Assembly: GCA_013146195.2 (NCBI GenBank)
Contig: CM028378.1
Coordinates: forward strand, 87,044,295 to 87,108,294
Direction of reading: 5' to 3'
Origin: Codonopsis lanceolata
Lineage: Eukaryota > Streptophyta > Magnoliopsida > Asterales > Campanulaceae
DNA: 64,000 bases
Shown: positions 45,301 to 54,599 of the stretch, piece by piece
Position numbering within the stretch: the stretch's first letter is position 1
Layout of the letters: the number at the start of each line of letters is the position of its first letter
Program-made: the position numbers and the translations under genes
The notes under the pieces: model-generated
What the model saw: the letters and a program-made list of their open reading frames with translations, nothing else
What the model was told of the DNA's origin: nothing
Databases searched by the model: none

Positions 45301-46857
45301 CCTAAGGCTAAAAGTCTGAAACTTCCCGTGGTTCCCTCTAGTTGAAACATAAAATATCCCCTGATGTTGAAGAAGCAACTCCTTAAGCCTCTTGGGAAAA
45401 TCCATTGTAACCCTAAAATGTGCAATCCTCTCCAAACTAATCTTCTTTAACATCAAACCATCCAAGAAACTGTAGGTACTCTGGAATTACCGAAATTCAA
45501 AATCTTCCGGGAGTGATGGAGAATAACCCAATCCAGTTGACACCAAGATTGGGGTCAGCTCCCACACACGAGAGGTGGAGGGAGGGAAGTGATCTCAAGG
45601 ACCCCAGGGCTGATTCTGCAAATGGAGGGACTTTTGTGGTGAGATTGGAAGCTTGGGGGCAAGTTAGAAGGCTTGAATTATGAATCTTCAACTTCAGAGG
45701 GTCCAAGTGCATTTCTACAAACTCCTTTGCGCTGGACAGAATGGTGGCTATATTGCCGCGCTCACATTGTGGACAAAACGCATGTGTTCGTCATGTGCAG
45801 CCGTGTTTTATTATTTGGGTTCTAGGGTTTTACTGTTTTGGTAACTTATATAATTTAGGGGCTTTTTGTTTCCTTTTAATAAGGTTTCTTTTCTTACAAG
45901 TTTTAGGTTTATTTTTTCAGTATTTTTTAGGATTTGTAAGCCTATATCTAGCCTTCAAAACATTGGTTTTTTTTAATGAGTTTGTTGATAATAAAGACCT
46001 ATAGAGGATTTGACTGTTCTTCTTTAGTGCCTTGGATTGCAAACATCATGGATTCGTTGTTTGTGATTGAATTTGGCTTATCGATTGGAGGGTCAACCCA
46101 ATTTTGACGTCATTCACAATACCAAGGTTCGCTTCATCCCGAGGGCGTTGGTTCGAGGTGTCATTCAACATCAAACTTATGTAGGAAGATCTTGGGGTGT
46201 GAGTTTCGCTTCACAGAGAGAGAGAGAGACGACGAGAGACAGATAGTTACCTGACCAACGGTGGAGTAGGAGGAACAGCGTCGTCGGCCGTGTCCCTAAT
46301 TGGCTCGAGGATCCTCCCTTCAGTGCTCACTCTCTCCTTGCAGTGTGAATCGATATGAGAGGGTGGGAGGTCGGACATAGTGAAATGGGTATGGGGTCAT
46401 ACAAAGTGAAATGGGTATGTGTATTTTAGTCTTTTCAATGATTTCCGTCCAACATAATGGATGAAAATGGCTTGAGTGAGCTTATTGATTGTGAAGTCCA
46501 AGTGGAGTGATTAAAGTGTTAAAAAAATAGTAAAGTGAGCTTAATGAATTCTGGGGGAAAGTAGACCGACCAGAATGAGATTTAAGTCTATACAATAATG
46601 AATAAGTTTGTGACATCAAGCGCGAGTGTTTGATATTATCTGGTCCAGCTGATTTCACTGTCTTGTGATATGAAACTGAAACAAATATCTCTTCATTTTC
46701 ACCTATTCATAAAGACTGAGTTGTTTGCTGTTGATACTTAACAGACGAGCTTTCTGATCAGAAGATGGAAGTACCAAAAGCTGAGGAAGGATTTCGAGGA
46801 ACACTTCTGACTTCAAATATCTCATCTCAAGTTGTTTCTGAAGCATGTTTTAACTGA
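23102..46857 (+). CDS. UBP26: ubiquitin-specific protease 26 (UBP26), 13 exons, intact
   Basis: The product is a nuclear ubiquitin-specific cysteine protease. The Arabidopsis family member (UBP26/SUP32) removes ubiquitin from histone H2B and is needed for heterochromatic silencing and seed development. Joined exons: 23102-23178, 24830-25426, 29710-29965, 31613-32370, 32893-33001, 34741-34922, 35252-35536, 35636-35840, 36373-36441, 36694-36924, 42883-43143, 43762-43903, 46745-46857. They total 3,285 bases, 1,094 residues, with every junction GT-AG, matching phases and no internal stop. The Cys box GLTNLGATCYANS puts the nucleophile at about residue 115. The His box NSGHYVAH has His at about 359, followed by WWEFDD with the Asp. 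Zinc-type pairs are CSKC and CESC. Three DUSP-like modules follow (FWISTDWLRQW, YYVSKTWLQQW, YLLPSSWLSKW). The C terminus is ubiquitin-like, ending in EEGFRGTLLTSNIS. Length fits the family (about 1,070). The long introns are filled with TEs. Confidence 0.96.
23545..24200. mobile_element. MITE-like element in UBP26 intron 1
   Basis: The left end reads CTCGTTTGTTACAGCTTTTT followed by GGCTTTTAGCTTA. The right part, read inward, holds ATCATTTGTCATAGCTAATG, then TTTGTTGCAGCCCTTG and GCGGCTTATGAG. The interior is A+T-rich, has no coding look, and contains further AGCTTATAAGC-like words. Confidence 0.5.
24576..24716. mobile_element. Stowaway MITE in UBP26 intron 1
   Basis: TA-CTACCTCCTCTCAATTGAAG at the left pairs with TTTAATTGAGATGAAGGGAG-TA at the right, in inverted orientation with TA on both sides, as Tc1/mariner Stowaway elements require. 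Length about 140 bases. Confidence 0.8.
24830..25426 (+). CDS. UBP26: UBP26 exon 2, catalytic Cys box
   Basis: Residues 26-225. Begins after ATTGTGTAG. Contains MIWKPVCQGCRVN, a Cys-rich patch (CFCG), the GLTNLGATCYANS Cys box, and the QQDSHEFLTLL QDE-type box. Donor GTAAGT. Confidence 0.95.
26190..26850 (+). mobile_element. LINE (L1-type) 3' fragment in UBP26 intron 2
   Basis: The phrase IWKTIFPVKVRAFVWSLVHG followed by EINTNN resembles the zf-RVT region (W-K--P-K---F-W-----I-T-NL) at the C-terminal end of plant L1 reverse-transcriptase ORFs. Frames are broken soon after. The segment ends near TCAATCATTACTTATTTTTC with a short A-rich tail. Confidence 0.5.
28182..28425. mobile_element. Stowaway MITE in UBP26 intron 2
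   Basis: TA-CTCCCTCCATTCCTAATATT at the left faces GGAAAGGAGGGAG-TA at the right, about 240 bases. Confidence 0.8.
28450..29375. repeat. direct repeat pair around retroelement-like sequence
   Basis: 28450-28535 and 29285-29375 share TTTGCCGATATGT(A/C)TTGAATTC and GGGCTTGGTTCCCAT. Between them lie a short coding-like stretch (VEFEYNNDGDQALTQF) and a leader-like T-rich region ending in GGGTTCAGTATAAATATTGG. It looks like a relic of a retroelement, further interrupted by a LINE 3' end. The family is not identified. Confidence 0.4.
28822..28930 (-). mobile_element. LINE 3' end, minus strand, UBP26 intron 2
   Basis: A T-run followed by GATAAGTAAATAAATTTATA and then GTACACGGGGGATATACAAG is the reverse of the plant L1 tail pattern (GTATACnnCCTGTGTAC ... 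A-run). It is related to the tails at 40221 and 42545. Confidence 0.55.
29710..29965 (+). CDS. UBP26: UBP26 exon 3, zinc-ribbon part of USP fold
   Basis: Residues 225-310. Begins TCSKCGNQSEASSK after CCTAG. Contains FYGLELNVKGLKNLDESL, then YFCESC and the LPPVLIFQLKRC segment typical of USP domains. Donor GTATGT. Confidence 0.95.
29966..31612. other. UBP26 intron 3, no recognised element
   Basis: 1.65 kb of A+T-rich intron. Open frames at 30611-30823 (+) and 30945-31172 (-) have no domain and are taken as chance. Confidence 0.6.
31613..32370 (+). CDS. UBP26: UBP26 exon 4, catalytic His/Asp box
   Basis: Residues 311-563. Contains LIHKGSAVNSGHYVAHIKD, then WWEFDDESV, then SSTDAYMLMYSLR which closes the USP domain. 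A charged linker and the start of the first DUSP-like module (FWISTDWLRQWAD) follow. Donor GTAAGT. Confidence 0.95.
32893..33001 (+). CDS. UBP26: UBP26 exon 5
   Basis: Residues 563-599. Contains IPIQCLHGKVPVSKIGSMKR, the LCxHG-type part of the first DUSP-like module. Acceptor CCTGCAG, donor GTAACA. Confidence 0.92.
33002..34740. other. UBP26 intron 5, no recognised element
   Basis: 1.74 kb. Holds a C-rich low-complexity patch near 33996-34018. I see no coding trace or repeat ends. Confidence 0.6.
34741..34922 (+). CDS. UBP26: UBP26 exon 6
   Basis: Residues 600-660. Contains DDYCVTCLTETARTMVSANS and the start of the second DUSP-like module (LYYVSKTW). Acceptor TTATAG, donor GTATGA. Confidence 0.92.
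35252..35536 (+). CDS. UBP26: UBP26 exon 7
   Basis: Residues 660-755. Contains LQQWVRRKNIDTPCEADTGP, CPHGELMPEQATGAKR and the Cys pair in QCAQC. The donor GTTGTC is weak but gives the conserved DSLR junction. Confidence 0.92.
35636..35840 (+). CDS. UBP26: UBP26 exon 8
   Basis: Residues 755-823. Contains KLKQRQSHEKLASGK and YYLLPSSWLSKWRSYI, the third DUSP-like module. Acceptor GCTGCAG, donor GTGTGT. Confidence 0.93.
36373..36441 (+). CDS. UBP26: UBP26 exon 9
   Basis: Residues 824-846 (HSRLLERPPDLIRKRGMILQ and three more). This is a 69-base exon and its short open frame is easy to miss. Phase 0 at both ends and family match support it. Confidence 0.9.
36694..36924 (+). CDS. UBP26: UBP26 exon 10
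   Basis: Residues 847-923. Contains GLTIITENDWKLFCKDW, then an acidic, variable stretch. It is followed by the 5.96-kb intron 10. Confidence 0.92.
37031..37332. mobile_element. Stowaway MITE in UBP26 intron 10
   Basis: TA-CTCCCTCCGTCCCAATTGAA at the left faces TTCAATTGGGATGGAGTCAC, GAAGGGAG-TA at the right. About 300 bases, and the best preserved Stowaway ends in the window. Confidence 0.88.
40221..40775 (-). mobile_element. LINE (L1-type) 3' fragment, minus strand
   Basis: On the minus strand the reading frame has the zf-RVT domain: GFFMWEAVNEALLSEDNL, then NRCYVCKCDGESVNHLLLHC (Cys/His ligands), then a LWITALLVICWTIWNERNAR segment. It continues through GTATACTCCATGTGTACAGA to a run of A (T-run at 40221-40240 on plus). 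This is a 5'-truncated LINE in antisense orientation to UBP26, with one or two frame breaks. Confidence 0.8.
41495..41590 (+). mobile_element. LINE 3' tail fragment
   Basis: TTTTTGTATACATCCTGTGT, ACATAGGACGCTTGGTGCATCC is the L1-tail consensus pattern seen at 42545 and, inverted, at 40290. No coding part is attached. Confidence 0.45.
41885..42757. mobile_element. fold-back/MITE element split by a LINE fragment
   Basis: The left arm (41885-41997) has CTCTCACTAACCATTGATAG, then TTATCCATTGG, then TTGATTAGTTGGATAATACA. The right arm (42641-42757) carries the same blocks inverted. The arms would form a near-continuous hairpin without the roughly 640 bases between them. The middle part (41998-42625) is a LINE fragment with its own tail, so a LINE landed in the loop of a MITE. 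Confidence 0.7.
41998..42625 (+). mobile_element. LINE (L1-type) 3' fragment, plus strand, inside the fold-back
   Basis: Contains YYPWKVIWKSRAPSRVMFLL, then a zf-RVT-like stretch in two frames, then RWDLVPLAIWRNVWKERNHR. It ends with TTGTATACTCCCAGCCCAGT, GTACAAGGACGCGTCACCTG and a short A-rich tail (TATAAAAAAATGC). Confidence 0.75.
42883..43143 (+). CDS. UBP26: UBP26 exon 11, start of ubiquitin-like region
   Basis: Residues 924-1010. Contains VCEDCIGERESCELMRKLNY, a basic patch (NRRSKRSRKT), and the first half of the ubiquitin-like fold (VSGSTSIYQLKMMIW). Confidence 0.93.
43762..43903 (+). CDS. UBP26: UBP26 exon 12, ubiquitin-like region
   Basis: Residues 1011-1058. Contains VKENQILHKGSKIIDG, then STLADMNILAGDILWV. 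Acceptor CCTGCAG, donor GTACTT. Confidence 0.93.
44879..46588. mobile_element. Pack-type TIR element in UBP26 intron 12
   Basis: The left end reads GGCTTAAGTCTGAATTTGGT, then CTACTTTTACTCC, then ATTAAGCTCACTCAA, then CACACTTTAATCAC. The right end, read inward, reads GACTTAAATCTCATTCTGGT, then CTACTTTCCCCC, then ATTAAGCTCACTTTA, then ACACTTTAATCACTCC. The ends match over about 90-100 bases. The nearby flanks TATGCAATT and TATACAATA share 7 of 9 bases and may be a decayed duplication. The interior carries a PORR-domain gene fragment and no transposase. Confidence 0.65.
45109..45520 (-). pseudogene. captured PORR-domain (organelle RNA recognition) gene fragment
   Basis: PORR proteins bind organellar group II introns and act in splicing. 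The minus-strand frame 45465-45109 reads LERIAHFRVTMDFPKRLKEL, then LLLQHQGIFYVSTRG, then SLREAYMKGELVE and a basic tail. This is the characteristic C-terminal end of the PORR domain (HF---FGLP--L---L--HP-IFYVS-KG----V-L-EAY---ELV). A trace continues upstream to about 45520 with a stop. Most of the roughly 330-residue domain and the transit peptide are missing, and it sits within inverted repeats in another gene's intron, antisense to it. It is a transduplicated fragment. Confidence 0.75.
46745..46857 (+). CDS. UBP26: UBP26 exon 13 and stop
   Basis: Residues 1058-1094. Begins DELSDQKMEVPK, contains EEGFRGTLLTSNISS, and ends ACFN before TGA at 46855-46857. It has no long open frame of its own. 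Family match and phase locate it. Confidence 0.9.
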
Positions 46858-49800
46858 TCATTGTCTGCTAGTACATTTCGCCCTTGTTTGGAATTTTATG
46901 CCTGGAGAGGAAAATTATGACGCTTCAGCCCATGTGTGGAGGTGAGATTCAGTATATGTTTTCTAAACTCATATTTTCTTGGGGTTCACATTTTTCATTT
47001 GATCTTGTGTGTTCTCCAAATTAGACATGTTTCTTTTAATTGTCCAGTCAGAGCTCTGCCACAAGATCCGTGGGATATTTGACTTCTGACTTCTGAAAGA
47101 CCTGGAACCTTCCATAGGAATCTTACTGCTTCTATGGCATGCTAAAAATATTACTTATGCATATAGATATGTGCGTATATATATTGATTTATTTAATTTT
47201 TCAGCTGCAAAGATGTTAACGCAATTGAAATAGTTATTTTAACTGACAGTGGCGAGAGAGTGAGAATCTACCCTCAGAATGGCTTGGCAGAAACACATTC
47301 TTCATCCTTTTGATAAAGAAGAGTAGATCGAGGAAAAAGCTTAATATCGATATTCAATGATACACCCTAATCAAGTTTTTAGGCTAGATTATGAACTCTG
47401 CTATTTCTTGTTGGACTAGGATAACAACTGCCAAAATACTATGTAGTATATATGTAGTCCTAATATTTTCAAAATTGGAAGTAATTTCCCCTAAACCAGA
47501 AGGCTAAACAATTTATACATACCCAGGCTCTTTCCCTTACATGACACTTTCAAAACCAATCATCTTATCGATTATACATCAGCCTCAGTCTAGAAATATA
47601 GAGAAATTGTGGAAGAGGAAGTTCTGTTTAGATCTAGTTTGACAATGCACCATCTTACTGCCTCTATCAATAGCGTACCTTATGTTGCCTTCTAGTTGAT
47701 CTTTCTGATGATCTTTCCGGTGATATAAAACTTCTCAAAATACCGATTTACGTACAAACCTGATATCTACGTGCTGCGGAATGCAGAAATTTGTTAATCA
47801 GTTCAAGACACAGACTAAACCTCCTTCATTCACACAAGTGAAACAAAATTATGTAGAAAGCACTGGTGTCTTTCATCTGGAGCAGTTTGGCCACCATGCA
47901 GATGCTATGTCCTACCTTCTTAAGATTTATATTGCACCGGTAAGACAATGAGCTATGATTCGTGGAGACCATGAGTGTTGATAGACACGTGTAGTCAGAA
48001 ATGATGTCGAGTGTCGGTAGAGGTATGCGTCAGGCATGATGACCTTGAAATCTCCAAGACACTTGGATATGGCACTCTGTAATATCTAAAAGATATGGCA
48101 ACATAGATGAATAGAAGTAACTCTGAAAGTCCAATAATCACTTTCACGTTTTCTCTTCTGAACTATTTTGGTTCCATGTAAATAACCTTTGAGTAAACTT
48201 GGTGATTTACTTGGCTTCCATAATACTACCTTTGTTCTAGAGACCCTAAATTTGTGTCTAACATATGTTGATGGATGCATGTGTCTGACATAACTATTTT
48301 ACATAGTTCTCCGTGTCTGCTAAATCATAGGCTATCAATGATGAGCAATCTGTCAAGTTACGGCTAGTTAATTTCGTAAAGCATGATTATTTACAGCGTG
48401 CAGTCATCATTTTAACAAAAAGGTGCAATGTTTTCATGAGGCTGCAGGTCCTAGGCTGCTGGGCACCTTTATTGAGGCAAATGCACGTAGTTTGAAAACA
48501 ATTGAGACTCTTTAACAAATTTAAGGTGGAATTGGCAGTTCATTCAACATTCATATTAAATTACAAGATCATCGATAAATAACAATATTGATAAAGGAAA
48601 ACAAGTAAACAAAAACTTAGGATATTAATCAAAGTTAGAATTAAGAAGTGAAAGATATACAGACTTGTAGAGCGGAAATCTTTGAAAACAGCTACCCTAT
48701 GTGTTGGAGGTCAGAGGCAGAGGCAGACGTTGGTTGGAGAGTTAGCTGGCTGGCTGATGTGCGCATTTAGATATGCTTCCCGACGGTCCAGAGTTGCTGT
48801 AAGTCTGAGTTCACGAGCTATAGGAAATTTTGGGATAATTAGTGTATTTAAGGAATACCTGTTTTGTCTGTCTTCCAAGTCAGAAATTTTTCATGAAAAG
48901 TGCACGCCATTACTGGTTTAGATAAAGTTGAAGTACTCCTCTGGCATCAGCTAGCGCCTTGCCTCTGATCTGAAAATGCTGGAAAGCCCTTGTCTAATTA
49001 AGTTGCACTTCTCAAGACAATGAGGCCTAAGATCTGTGCCTTCCGTTGCATTGTGGCAAGGCATGCTATAACAGTGGAGTGATGAGACCAGTTTTCCACT
49101 TTCTTTGTTGGAAGAGATGACCAGAGCTGATTTGACTATTGCCATTTCCTGAATCCTGAGATGGTGGTGCACATATATAGTGAAAAATGTGGTTTCCTTG
49201 GAAACAGACAATTCTTTCATCTGGTGGCTTCATGGGTAAAGCAAATTTCAAGATTTCAGTTCCTGTTCAAGTAGTTTTTTGAAATTATTTCAGCAATATC
49301 ACATATTTTCTATTTGGCCAGGTGTGTTCTAACTCATTGTTGGGTGCACCATTTTGATGATGTTGATTCTCAGCATAGGTATTTGAATATCTCTTAATTC
49401 AACTAAATAGCTGGTTGCAGTATCAAAATAAATTAATTATAGATGGTTCTAGTTTAATATTGTTACTAGCGAGATGTTGTGGCTTTGGTTTTGAGTGGCA
49501 ATTGGATATTCATCATTCTCTTAGAACATCAACTGAGTAAGGGATTGTGCAAGTCTGGTTGAACCTAGAGATCGAATCAATGTTGACACTATATAACACC
49601 GAGGCCGCCATTGATTTGTGTCGAGATTTAATAATGGGAAGAAATGCTAGTTTCTTGACTCGAGAAAACCTCTAGTCCTTGAGAACGATCTTTTTATTAT
49701 TTCATATTATCAGAAGACAATTAACTTATTACATCGAAACCCTTTGTATAGGCAAGCAAACCATTTTATATTTCTATTACCAAAAGCTTAGATACTAACA

Positions 49801-50250
49801 TTATAAATTTGGAAACATTCCAAAATTGTTTCCTAACAGCTAATTTCTGAATAAAATCCTTGTAACTAATTGTTTGGGGCATAAAATCTTCTTAATAAAG
49901 ACTGCATGATTTAGGGGAGGGGCTGCATCATCAACTAATATAGTAGATTTGAGTGATGAATGTGCAATTTGTTTAAATGGAGGGCTTTCTTTTCTGCTAT
50001 ACTCGACAACTTCAGCCTTTACTGAGTTATCATTTCCTTTTAATGGCTATTATCGAATTGGTTTTGAGGCCATGTTATGCAGGGCTGGATATGGAAATCC
50101 TGCTCTAGGTTGCACAGCAAACATGAAAGGGTGTAGGATATAGAAGTTGTGATATGTATCTCCTTTGCAAAAGATTCACCAGTTAGCAGACTTTGAGAAG
50201 GGGAGGAACCCTACCCTGCTCAAGGATTCGTGGAAGTGCACTAAACAACT
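46858..50250. other. 3' flank of UBP26 and intergenic sequence
   Basis: The first few hundred bases probably include the UBP26 3' untranslated region. Beyond that, frames such as 48682-48921 (+) and 48951-49251 (-) show no domain. No RNA gene was recognised. Confidence 0.5.
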
Positions 50251-50541
50251 TATTAGGCTTGATATACATTGTTGGGCCCTTCTCTAATAGCTTAAGCTTT
50301 TAGATGAGTTGCTAACATAATATTGTATCAAAGCTCTAGTTTGGCAAGGTCTGGGTTCGAGTCATCCGAAGTATTGTGTGTGCACAACTGCATGTCACCC
50401 AGTTTGGTTCGTGATGTCATGTGAGGCATGTTTGTTTATTGCTCCACGTGTACACGGGTCACATGCCCAGAGTGTTAGGCTTCATATACATTGTTGGGCC
50501 TCTTAATGTTTTAAGCTTTTAGATGAGTTTATAACTTAACA
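50251..50541 (+). mobile_element. tiny TRIM-like LTR element
   Basis: Two direct repeats, 50251-50317 and 50473-50541, share TTAGGCTT(G/C)ATATACATTG, TTGGGCC and TTAAGCTTTTAGATGAGTT. They run from TATTAGG or TGTTAGG to TAACA. Just after the first comes TTGTATCAAAGCTC, close to the initiator-Met primer-binding sequence TGGTATCAGAGC used by many plant LTR elements. The interior is only about 155 bases and non-coding. The 5' LTR start has TA where TG is expected, and I see no matching flank duplication. Confidence 0.7.
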
Positions 50542-50668
50542 CTCCGTATCTTATTCTCCAATAATACTCTAATATGTTTGTTGACAAAGGAATACATTAT
50601 TTTTTATAGTACCAAGTAAAACCTCAATTCTACTTGAGCAATGCTAGATAATTACATTTCCAAAAATA

Positions 50669-50915
50669 TACTCCCTCTGTTCCAAGCAAAAGCAAAGAGT
50701 CATCTATTCAATTTTTAGATGTTTAACTTAAAGAGTTCACTTTAAAAAATTGTGCCTACGGTTTTTTATAACCCGTAACGTTACCCTCCACATGTGATAT
50801 AAAGATGTTGACTAAGCTCAAACATTTCTGTAATTATGAATGACACTTGTATAACCTTTAATTCCTAGACTTTTCAAGCGTGGACTCTTTGGGTGGAACA
50901 GAGGGAGAGGGAGTA
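50669..50915. mobile_element. Stowaway MITE, intergenic
   Basis: TA-CTCCCTCTGTTCCAAGCAAA at the left faces GGTGGAACAGAGGGAGAGGG, AG-TA at the right. About 245 bases. Confidence 0.85.
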
Positions 50916-53115
50916 TTAATAAGCTAAGAGATATCATAAACAACTAACAATATCCTTATTGATCAAAAAGCGAACAAATTATAATTAATTTTTATCTTAT
51001 TAGTAACACGATGTATCCTAACAATTGAATTCAAGTTCCTTTGGCCTTCCACTTGCATTCTGCGTCACCATGATTTTCGAGGAATAAGAAAAAGTATCAG
51101 CCTATATCTGCCCGTGCTATGAGTCACTTCTTGTTTCCTGCTTTTGCAATTAGAGTTACTGTTCATGGATACATCATTATTAGGCATTACATTTCTTAGT
51201 CACTGGCCCAATTTTATACAGAACAAGTACTTAATGCACTTGATGTATTTGGTTATTGTTAGAGTTCCTTCACTATAGTGATCTCTTGCTGTACTTGGTC
51301 AAATCTTGTGGTACGGACCTGTCATCCTCTTTTATCTTCTTACTTTCTTAGGTCTCATTCAGTGAAGTCCTGTTTAGTTAGCAAGGCGTATTATTGTATC
51401 TGGTATAGATTCCACCAGTATTAGTTATGTACCTGCATATCCTGTATTAAAAGTCATACCCTGTTAAGTTGCATCAGCATTACTGACAATATATCCCGTA
51501 TTTAATCCAATTATCCTTTTGGTTTTGTTGTATACCTGTACATTATTAGTCAGACTACCAAATTGCCTACATATTGTCCCTAGCCTTAACTTTCTAGAAT
51601 TCATAAAAGTCAATAGAACAAGGAAAGAGATATACTGCATTTTAGAGGGAACTAATTAGATGAAAAGTCAAACAGTTGAAAGCTTGAATTATGTTGGGAA
51701 ATGAGGGAAAAAAATTCTGAAATGGGCCACTGAGAAGAGAGTTCAACAAGACTACTACTTGGGTAAGACCTAGAACCTATTTGACAGAAGAAAGCTAGAA
51801 AATCTATATAAAAGCATAATCTTCCTCGATGGGGCAGGTGTGGGGCCAGGGCATATGTGCTCAAATAGGAAGAATCAAGACAATAACAAAGCTCCTAAGC
51901 TCCTGCAGAGGAAAAGCTTTATCCTGGCATGGCAGAATGATCCCACGCAGCTGAAGGAAAGGAGGGGAAGTAGTGATTGCATATCCCAAAATATGGTTTT
52001 GAGGAGACTAGATTGGGAAAGTGGAGCTGAAAAGATAATCTCTGTGATGATAGTTGGGAAGTGGTGGCAATTCCAGGTGACCTGTTCCCATACCTGACAT
52101 TTATATCTGGGTCCTTTGTACATAAAACCTGGACTTCATCGTGGCAGTTACTGGTGTCGGAGATGGTGATTTGGTGCAGCGGAGATTGATCTGGATGATA
52201 GAGACGTTATTGGTCTTGTTTTGGTGATAGGGCAATGAAGGAGGTGCAACTAAAATGGATGAAGGCGGCGTTGATGGTGGTAGATAGCCCTTAACATGTC
52301 GACCTGTATAAGCAGTTGGCATTTAGATATTGAACATAAAACTGGTATAATGGCATTAGGAGTATGTCCGGTTGATGGTATTGAGGCAGGCCTAATCTTG
52401 AACTGAAGGCAGTATGCGCCGAGACTAATAACCCAGTTCACCTATCAAGCGTGCCTATGTTTTCTCTGGACAAAGAGTAATCTTTTAACTGTTGCTTATA
52501 CTTAATGTAACTAATGTATGTAAATTCTACCTGTGCAAGTTGATAAGTTTGTGTGTTATCTGTGATTGAAATCTGTTAGTTTCCCTTGTTTTAACGACTG
52601 AAATCTGTGACCTAATGCTGTTTTTTTTACTGTACTTGTTTAGAGAGCTGGTGCGGACCTATTTTTGTGGAGACGTTGATATTTCCGTTAGGCATGGGCC
52701 CGTGTGGTTGATTGGGATAAGCTGTGCCGGGGACATTTTGGTTCTGACCTACCCATATTTTTGGTAGCCTCAGTGATCCTATGGGTGATGTATTCTTTTT
52801 TTCTTCTTTACTGTACGGCCTTGAGCCTTCTGGGTGCCGTTTTGCCGTGTTTTACCAATGGCATTGAGGGCTGCGTTATTAGTCGGTGAGTCGGAAAATC
52901 TAGCATTGCAGAGCAGCTGATTATTGCTCAGGCAATCACTTAATGTACATGTTTATTTGATTGCTTTACTGGGTGATCTGTACATTCTATGGCCTGACTT
53001 TATATATATGAAATATATATTGTTGCATCGGAATTTCAAACTTTTTTGAATCAATTTGCACTACTGATAACAAATTTTGACTTTTTGAGTATTTCCGAGG
53101 TTATGAATTCAATGT
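50916..53115. other. intergenic, nothing identified
   Basis: Open frames at 51652-52441 on either strand and at 52704-52889 have no recognisable domain. The last has a hydrophobic stretch but no flanking gene structure. Confidence 0.5.
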
Positions 53116-53123
53116 GTTTCTAT

Positions 53124-53928
53124 TAGGGGTGAGTTTGGTTCAGTTTGATCCATAACCAACTCAATATGTATAAGAACCAATATTATGGTTCGGTTCTAAA
53201 CTATTTCAAGATGTACAAGAACAATTAATACAAACAAATAATAAAATTTAAAGCTTAAAAACATTCAATTATACATATAACAATTCAAAATTACGGAGTC
53301 ATAGTTTTGCATAGGAGTGATCGATGTCTGGCTTGGTTTAGTTTTTCCTTAAAAAATGAAGACCCATAATTGACTAATACTTAATCAACAGAAGTAATAC
53401 TTTGGTTCGGTCTGGAACCAATTTAAAATTCATGAAAACTAGAATCGGACCATTACTTTGGTTCTTATTCAATGCAAACAAATTAGTAATCTTTTGGGTC
53501 TTGAACTTATCTTTTTTTTTTTTTCTCATGCAATTAATTAATTTTTTATATTAGAAAAATTAAAAATGTAACAAACTTGTTAATGATATTACTTTGACAT
53601 GGTATTTTCCGTAAGGTTAAAAACTTGATATTTTCCAATTATTTGGTTTTACTAAAACTCATAATCGTAATCAAACCAATAAAGTTCGGTTCTACTAGTC
53701 TGGGTTGGTTTTGAAATTTATTTGCTAACCTCTTCGGAGATAACAATTCGATTGAAACAAAATTACAAAAGTTAGTAAAAACTAAAAACTCAAACAAAAT
53801 TGTTGAAAAGACTCGAAGAACTCAAACGAGACGATGAGCTAGGGTTTCAGAAGTTTTGTTTGAATTGAGACACATACACATTTTCTCTCTCTCTCTCTCT
53901 CTTTGACGGGAAAATAGAAAATAACATT

Positions 53929-53977
<49 letters not shown>

Positions 53978-54167
53978 ACTAATCTATTGGGTTTGTTTGG
54001 TTCGATTCTATGCTTTTTGGTTTGAAAACGGGGACCGATCCTAAAGTCTGGTTTTATAAAACTTCAGATCCAGGATCAAACCAAATTATTGGTCTGGTCT
54101 AGTTTCTATTGATCTGGTCCGGTTTCATTGGTCTGGTACGATTCTGAAAAACTTATGCACACCCTTA
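53124..54167. mobile_element. non-autonomous hAT-like element
   Basis: The left end is TAGGGGTGAGTTTGGTTC and the right end is TTATGCACACCCTTA (inward TAAGGGTGTGCATAA). The 8-base flanks GTTTCTAT and ATTTATAT match at 6 of 8, consistent with a decayed hAT duplication. The interior has many GGTTC/GGTCT words, a (CT)n tract near 53884-53903 and a (TA)n tract near 53936-53973. It has no coding capacity. Confidence 0.65.
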
Positions 54168-54599
54168 ATTTATATCTAGTGGATGACAAATGTTACTCTG
54201 TTATATCTAATTGTGTCTGTACAATCTTTTATTCACTCGGTTCGTAAATTATTGTGTTCTTTGATTTTTTGAGTCAAAATAACTTATTAAATGCAAATTT
54301 AACGTTTATATTTGTATTGAATTAGGTTTATTATGATTTTGAAAAAATATAAAATAATATGTGTCATCTAATTTACATTTGAAAAGGAGTCATTAAATCA
54401 TTAAATGTCTAGTCGATGTCCGTGAGGTCTTTTGCTCCTTTCGCTTTTAAATTATTGTTATGTTTGGTTTTTTTGAGTCTTAATGACTGTTTTTCAAATG
54501 TAATGTTGACACATATATGTATCTTTTTTTTGCTATCGACAAAGGCATATTATTAATATTAGAAATTTTACGTACATCTTTTTCAATTACACATTTTAT

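Larger units (their letters stand above)
43904..46744. other. UBP26 intron 12 (2.8 kb)
   Basis: Contains a MITE-like stretch at 44097-44260 related to 21205 onward (TTTGTTTCACGGAAAATGAC) and the inverted-repeat element at 44879-46588 with a captured PORR fragment. Confidence 0.7.

Noticed and set aside
50340..50365. tRNA gene suggested by GGGTTCGAGTC
   Set aside because: No A box, no cloverleaf and no acceptor stem. The word sits inside the TRIM-like element after its primer-binding site.
48682..52889. Open frames in the 3' flank of UBP26 (48682, 48951, 51652, 51840, 52101, 52704)
   Set aside because: All are under 90 codons, lack domains, and several overlap on opposite strands.
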